Positions 59,207-64,000 of a stretch of 64,000 nucleotides of DNA are shown in pieces. Position numbers and translations under genes: made by a program. Within the stretch, counting starts at the first letter, position 1. Each line of letters opens with the position of its first letter. Below the pieces are notes generated by a model. It was given only the letters and a program-made list of their open reading frames with translations, searched no databases and was not told where the DNA came from. Source of the stretch: Pycnococcus provasolii (Eukaryota; Chlorophyta; Pseudoscourfieldiophyceae; Pseudoscourfieldiales); assembly GCA_049487715.1 (NCBI GenBank), contig CP150556.1, positions 496,001 through 560,000 of the forward strand, in the 5' to 3' direction.

Positions 59207-61309
59207 ATGCCCTCGTCTCTCTTTGAGCTGCTGAACGATGCGCTCAGAGTCGCACCGGACATTGATCAACCCGCGGGATCGGAAAGCGCACGCAACGCCA
59301 TTGCCACCATACTCAAGTCAACACCACCACTGCCCAGAAGGCCGGGCAGGTTCTTCGCCGTCACCTCGCATCACGCCGCAGCCACGTCAGAAGACCCGGC
59401 CGACAACGCAAACGGTGCGCACGCCGTCGACGTCGTGCGCGCAGCCATACAAAGACGAATCAAGACGAAACGCGAGGACCACGGCGAGGACTGTGCGCTG
59501 GCTCTCTACCTCGTCGACCGCGCCATACAGGCAATTGGCGCCGCGCGCGCGGCGAGAGAACTGCTCACCAAGGACCTGCTCGCGACGGTCGTGCACGAGC
59601 TCAACTGCGTGAGGTTCACGCACACGAGCCACCTGCCCGCGCACAAAAGGCGGTGGTACGCGCAGCTCGTGCAAAGCTTAAGCCGGTGGAGGCACGCCAC
59701 GCGAAGCCCGGCAGTCACCGCCGTCTGGACGCACGTCGCAGAGCAGCCCGACGTTGCGCGGCACCTCGACGAGCTTCTCACCGCAAACGTTGACCCGTTC
59801 CCCGTCAAGCCACCGCCAGCGATGCCAATTGCGCGGCACGCATACGCTATAGACGCCACGCATACGCCCCCGCATCCGCCGGAGACTGCCGCGGAATTTG
59901 CGGATGCGCCGAGCGCTCCGCTCGCCGTCGGAGTTCCCGTTGACGCCGACACGTTCGTCGACGCATTTGCTGACGCCGTGCAGCAGAGCCATGCATCAGA
60001 GGATGGCGGTGTGGCACTGGGTATTCCAGCCACCGCAACGGTGCCGAATACTGGCGGCACCGCGTCGATGACGGACGGTTTTGTCATCCTCGCCAAGAGA
60101 GCGCCGGAACTTGCCGCGGCCAGCTCGCTGGTAATGGATCTCTTCGAAGGTGGGGTGCGAGATGGAGAGACTATCACGCTCGTGCAAGATCTGCGCGCGG
60201 GACTTGCGGAGGGCGTTCCTCTGCTCTCGCGCGCCGCGGAGACGATTGCAGATATGGGCGATGCGCCGAATGGTGTACCGTCGCATGCAGATGTGGGCGA
60301 TGGATCGTCTGTGCCGCTCGCAACGCTCGGCGACGTGCTCGCACTTCACGACCGCGTTGCTGAGGCACTCGCGCGATGTGACGCGATGGTAGGACAACCT
60401 TCTATACGCCCCAGGGCTGTCGCAGGAGGCGCCGCCGAACGATCGCGCACTCTCGCTACGCAGCAAACACCCAGCTCCCCCTCGAGGCGTGCACTATCTA
60501 TCGCTGCATCGCAAGATTTTCAGATTGTAGACGTTGAGGAGGCGAATGCCCTACTCGAAAAGCACCGGCTGGCGTGTGTGGAGGCTGCATGGGCAGGCCA
60601 TGGCGACGCGTACGTTGAGGTGCCCGCGCCCGTGGCAGCAAATATGGATGCCGATGCACTTGAAAATGAGCTCCTTCTCGTGCTCGACGTCGATCACACG
60701 CTTGGCGAGTTCGTCGTGAATAGCGCATCTGGGGATCTCACGCTTCATCCGCGGCCACATGTCGACGCCTTTCTTACGTCATGTGCAAAGATGGGCTGCT
60801 GCCTTGTTCTGTGGAGTCACACGAAGGAGTTGGGAATGCTCCGACGTAAGGTTGAGGTGCTTGCCAGCACGTTGAAGCGTGCAGGTGCGGCAGAGCCTTC
60901 GTGGAAGCTTGAGCTCGTCGCAGGTCGCGGTCTCAGCCTTTTCATCCCCGCCCGTGATCCCGGCGCGGCGCAACATGTGATGGCTCACGCAAAGCCCCTT
61001 GCTGTGCTTTGGGATCATCCACGCTTCTCTGGGCGATTTGGATTGCACAATACATTACATGTGGATGACACGCCGTCGAACTTTGTCTTCAATCAATCCA
61101 ATGGCATCTCAGTTCGCCGATTCCATCACGACGATGGGAATGCGGCCAAGGACGACGACCTCGCGTTGCTGACAAGATACATTCGTCTCGTCATTTCAAG
61201 CGTGGCGGCTGGATCGCGTGGAGCGCATGAGTGGGAGCATGTTGCATGGAGGCGCGAGCTATTGATGGCCGAGGCGGAGGAGAAATTGAGGACAGCTGGA
61301 CTGAGTTGA
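59207..61309 (+). CDS. VHS-GAT adaptor fused to an FCP1/NLI-type HAD phosphatase
   Basis: 700 aa in one exon. Residues about 10-190 resemble a VHS domain as in TOM1/TOL proteins: A-I-Q-R-R-I-K-T-K, A-L-A-L-Y-L-V-D-R-A-I-Q-A-I-G, L-L-A-T-V-V-H-E-L, then L-V-Q-S-L-S-R-W. After a Pro/Asp linker, about 307-394 resembles a GAT three-helix bundle (T-L-V-Q-D-L-R-A-G-L, V-L-A-L-H-D-R-V-A-E-A-L). The C-terminus (about 490-680) is an FCP1-type HAD phosphatase: L-V-L-D-V-D-H-T-L with nucleophile Asp494, general acid Asp496 and Thr498; L-W-S-H-T-K motif; and H-V-D-D-T-P-S-N-F with Asp620/Asp621. VHS-GAT proteins bind ubiquitinated cargo at endosomes; FCP1-like domains dephosphorylate Ser/Thr. I know of no protein with this combination. 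The HAD call is firm, VHS and GAT moderate. TGTAA follows at 61333. Confidence 0.7.
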   Translation: MPSSLFELLNDALRVAPDIDQPAGSESARNAIATILKSTPPLPRRPGRFFAVTSHHAAATSEDPADNANGAHAVDVVRAAIQRRIKTKREDHGEDCALALYLVDRAIQAIGAARAARELLTKDLLATVVHELNCVRFTHTSHLPAHKRRWYAQLVQSLSRWRHATRSPAVTAVWTHVAEQPDVARHLDELLTANVDPFPVKPPPAMPIARHAYAIDATHTPPHPPETAAEFADAPSAPLAVGVPVDADTFVDAFADAVQQSHASEDGGVALGIPATATVPNTGGTASMTDGFVILAKRAPELAAASSLVMDLFEGGVRDGETITLVQDLRAGLAEGVPLLSRAAETIADMGDAPNGVPSHADVGDGSSVPLATLGDVLALHDRVAEALARCDAMVGQPSIRPRAVAGGAAERSRTLATQQTPSSPSRRALSIAASQDFQIVDVEEANALLEKHRLACVEAAWAGHGDAYVEVPAPVAANMDADALENELLLVLDVDHTLGEFVVNSASGDLTLHPRPHVDAFLTSCAKMGCCLVLWSHTKELGMLRRKVEVLASTLKRAGAAEPSWKLELVAGRGLSLFIPARDPGAAQHVMAHAKPLAVLWDHPRFSGRFGLHNTLHVDDTPSNFVFNQSNGISVRRFHHDDGNAAKDDDLALLTRYIRLVISSVAAGSRGAHEWEHVAWRRELLMAEAEEKLRTAGLS

Positions 61310-61332
61310 TCAAATGATGGGTGGTCTCATCT

Positions 61333-61337
61333 TGTAA
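61333..61337 (+). terminator. TGTAA polyadenylation signal (VHS-GAT phosphatase)
   Basis: TGTAA 23 nt after the stop. Confidence 0.5.
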
Positions 61338-61381
61338 TATACTTGTATTAAAAATGATAAAATTTTGAATATAAATTTGTA

Positions 61382-63103
61382 TCACGGTGCAGCCGTTTCT
61401 TCACCGTTGAGCGATGATAGTGGCCGGGTGCGTGAAGGGCGCTGTGGACGAAGTGGTTTGCCATCCTGCGGAGGAGGCGGTATCACAGTGGCCGTGGTGA
61501 CATCCGGATTCGAGTAGCGCTTCTCCTCCGTGCTTGCAGACAGTTGGTCCAGCTGGCCTGTCGAGTACCGGTTTGGAAACAACTTCGACGTCACGGGCAT
61601 CGATAGATGCCCCGATTCGGGAATCTCTCTCAAATCCACAGAATTAGCTCCAGCCACGCGTTGAAATTCGAGAGCCATGTGAGCTTCCGCGCTGCTTAGC
61701 GCTCCCAGCCTCGCAGCGTTCGTCGGGGAAGGAATGGAATCCGGCGAATCCAACTCTGAGTGGTACGCCATGGCCAGTGCAGCTTTGGCGTCTGCCATCA
61801 GCCTCGACGACAGCTGCAACCACTGCGCAGCCTCTGTCTCAGCTGAATCGACGCCCTCGACACGCAGCGGGGGAACAATCGGGGGCAGCTGCTGGGATGG
61901 CTTTTTCGCAGCCACCTCGGGCATAGGTGGTATCGCGATCGACCCATTCGAGCCGGCGAGTTCTTCCTCGGTGACGGCGATGGGCATGAGCGGGAGGTGT
62001 TTCTGCGACCTCAGAGACCGCGCAGAGTTGATGGGGTGCTGATGCAGCCTGCTGTCGCGATTGGGCAGAGGCAAACGCGCGTGAAGCACCTCCGTCGCAC
62101 CCGATGGCGGTTGTGGTCTGACCACCTCGAAGGCGTCCGACGACTCGGCGCCGGCACCCACGGCTGGGCCTTGGCTGCGCTCGCTTGCCGCCCTGCTGGC
62201 CGTTCCACGGTCACTCGCCGTGTCGAGCCACTGCTCCACGCGCTCCATTGCAATAGGTGAAGGTGCTGGCCGTGCGCGCTGCTGCACAGCCGCCGCCTCA
62301 GACTCCAGTCGCTCCGACTCCCCAAGCACCTGCCATCTCTTTGTCGACGACGCTGCTGCCACGGAGGGCGAGCTATTTCTCGGCGCGTGAAGAAATTCCG
62401 TGGCTTCGTCGTGAAGTGTTGCCAGGAGCATGGCCATTCGTCCGCGGAAGTGGCTTGCGCGCGGATGGTCCCATCGCGCCTCGCGGCTTTTCTTGTGCAG
62501 GTAGAATGGCACGCCGCTCGCGCTGTCGATGTGGGTATCCCAGTCGCGAGGCACCGGGCACATCAGGCTCTGCACGGCAAGCGTCAGAACGTTCCAGTTC
62601 TCGCAGTACCTCTGCGGCGCGCCGAGTGATTGCGCGTGTCGCAGCACCTCGTCCCACGGCGGCGGCTCTTCGACGGAGTAGACGCCGCCCGCGGCGGTCG
62701 CAAGCCTGCCTAGTCCTGCGTTCGCGGCACCTCCGAGGCTTGCGCGGAACAGCTCCTCGTCGATGTCCAAGCGTTCCGTGGATATGTTTGCAGGCATCGC
62801 CACGGCTGTGTCGTCGTCGCGTGGCGAGGTTGCGCCCAGAGTGGGCCGCATGAACGGCGGGTGCGCCACGAACGAGGGAAGCGTGTCGTCATCCGTTCTT
62901 GCCGCAACGGTTGGTGCCGACGTTTCTCCTAGCAGGTTGTCAAAGTCATCCTCCGGCGGTGCGAGGGGTCTTGGAGGCCACGGAGGAGATGGTTGCGATG
63001 AGGTTGGAGGAGAGTCGTTTGACGTCGTTTGGTGGTATACCTCTCTCGAGTCGTCCGCGCTTTCAGGCGCCGGCGCAATGCGTTCTCCTCTTCTTGACGC
63101 TGA

Positions 63104-63149
<46 letters not shown>

Positions 63150-63379
63150 GCGGCGTTGCTGTCTTGGCCGCCGCTGTTAAGGTTCGGCGTCGTCGTCGTC
63201 GGCGTCGTGTCAGAACTTCCCCCCATAAGGGACGCCTCCGCCGCGCCTGTGCCTCCATGAGCGTTCGGGGAAACAACTTCGTTCTCTGAGCTCCGAGGAC
63301 TCGGAACGAACGCACCAACACATGCACACGATGGACGCATATCGAAGAAAACACCGAAGCGCCCCATAAACGTGTTCAT
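61382..63379 (-). CDS. CEP164-like WW-domain protein
   Basis: 665 aa if started at ATG 63379 (MNTFMGRFGVFF); 63340 (MRPSCACVG) is an alternative. The first 150 residues are low complexity with a Gln13 run. About residues 235-306 resemble the CEP164 N-terminal module: a helical lead-in (W-D-E-V-L-R-H-A-Q-S-L-G) followed by a WW domain (P-R-D-W-D, G-V-P-F-Y-L-H, R-W-D-H-P-R) and H-F-R. In CEP164 this module recruits TTBK2 at distal appendages to start cilium assembly. The rest is disordered with scattered helices and no long coiled coil, unlike human CEP164, so it could be another WW protein. A TTGACC-rich cluster lies 200-390 bp upstream. Confidence 0.5.
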
Positions 63380-63942
63380 GAGTGAACTTGAGTAACAATA
63401 TGAAATACAAAAAAATACAAATGTGTTCGGAAATGTAAAATGAAGACCTGAAATGAAAATGAGGCCCAAAAACTTAAAAAAACGAAAAAAACGAAAACAA
63501 TGAAAACACAAAAAAGCTTTGAGCTCAGCAGGCCTCAGGGTACATCAGGGTACCTTACCCCGTGTTCAGAGTCGCGGTCAAGTGCCGATTTCGGGGGAAA
63601 AATGGGGGAAAATCACTTGACCAGCGTTCACAGGGACCGGTCAAGTGGGGAAAAAGACTTGACCTTTTGGTCAAAAACATGACCGAGCAAAAAAGCTTGG
63701 TTATATTTTTGACCAAAGGTCAAGTTTCCCTGGACCTATCCTGTCGACCAACGGTCAAGTTTCTTGCCGCTGTTTTTGCCCTCTGTTGTGGGGATCCCTC
63801 TGTGAGAGAGGTTTCGTTAAGAGAGGTTTCCCAATACCCTTGTAGGTACAGGGTTAAGCTGCGAGGCACGCACGCCACCACACAGTCTGTACAAGATATC
63901 GAGAGCCTCATCCTCGTATCTTCTTTTTATCATCTTGTGCAC
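63380..63942. promoter_or_regulatory. Upstream region of the CEP164-like gene with TTGACC cluster
   Basis: Non-coding. A/T-rich to about 63520, then about ten GGTCAA/TTGACC cores between 63575 and 63758 in both orientations, several forming inverted pairs. Confidence 0.4.
63575..63758. repeat. Cluster of GGTCAAG / CTTGACC motifs
   Basis: Forward copies near 63576, 63639, 63669, 63718 and 63753 and reverse copies near 63616, 63658, 63680 (variant), 63710 and 63745 (variant). TTGACC is the W-box core bound by WRKY factors in green plants; whether that applies here is inference. Confidence 0.6.
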
Positions 63943-64000
63943 ATGTTCTTTCTCAACGCGTTCTTTGCAAGGCGCAGCACGACGCACGAGCGCGCAGAGC
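63943..64000 (+). CDS. Possible 5' end of a gene running out of the window
   Basis: An ATG at 63943 opens a frame to the window edge (MFFLNAFFARRSTTHERAE). The composition is protein-like and the ATG is preceded by CACA, but 19 codons are too few to identify a product. Confidence 0.3.
   Translation, partial: MFFLNAFFARRSTTHERAE

Noticed and set aside
1-64000. CRISPR arrays, rRNA, tRNA or operons
   Set aside because: None seen. No regularly spaced repeats with spacers, no rRNA-like blocks, and no tRNA T-arm candidates I could fold; the region is eukaryotic nuclear DNA.

Overview
The window reads as nuclear DNA of a flagellated green-lineage microalga, probably a prasinophyte-type chlorophyte; species not identifiable. 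Grounds: (1) eukaryotic proteins throughout, with GT-AG introns; (2) plant-type signatures: a two-domain AP2 factor, a soluble hybrid histidine kinase, an RPB3 with the plant-type C-terminus, and a SAM+SNM1 protein like Arabidopsis At2g45700; (3) axonemal and basal-body genes (CCDC39/FAP59, CFAP54, a CEP164-like WW protein); (4) TGTAA, the polyadenylation signal of chlorophytes, just after many stop codons. The genome is compact: about 30 genes in 64 kb, many convergent pairs only 30-120 bp apart, few introns, and a 9 kb single-exon gene.

Layout. 1-5 kb: end of a membrane protein, an RCC1-repeat protein, Hikeshi (HSP70 nuclear import), a STEEP1-like protein, DNA polymerase delta subunit 4. 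5-12 kb: hybrid histidine kinase, coiled-coil protein, JmjN/JmjC demethylase. 13-26 kb: divergent pair CCDC39 and CFAP54. 26.2-27.3 kb: Tc1/mariner transposase remnant and a foldback element with perfect 134-bp arms. 27.8-32.5 kb: AI-2E-family membrane protein, DJ-1, leucine-rich-repeat protein. 33.6-42.4 kb: coiled-coil protein, ATP synthase inhibitor IF1, family II pyrophosphatase, RING-H2 protein, AP2 factor. 42.5-45.2 kb: gene-poor. 45-58 kb: SAM-SNM1 nuclease, SPC25, CCDC12, histidine phosphatase, FANCD2, a Gly/Pro-rich protein, RPB3. 59-64 kb: a VHS-GAT-FCP1-type phosphatase fusion, a CEP164-like protein, and the start of a gene leaving the window.

Themes. Cilium/centriole: CCDC39, CFAP54, CEP164-like. 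Crosslink repair and replication: SNM1, FANCD2, POLD4. Chromosome and nuclear functions: SPC25, JmjC, RPB3, CCDC12, AP2. Non-coding sequence repeats itself: TTAGGG-type telomere motifs lie upstream of many start codons, TACTGTA/TACAGTA is frequent between genes, and several short introns end in CAA/ACA-rich tracts rather than pyrimidine tracts. Most striking observations: the VHS-GAT-phosphatase fusion, the telomere-motif promoters, a FANCD2 with glutamine where the ubiquitinated lysine is expected, an RPB3 without its zinc-loop cysteines, and the perfect foldback element. All homology calls are from memory of the families; no search was run.
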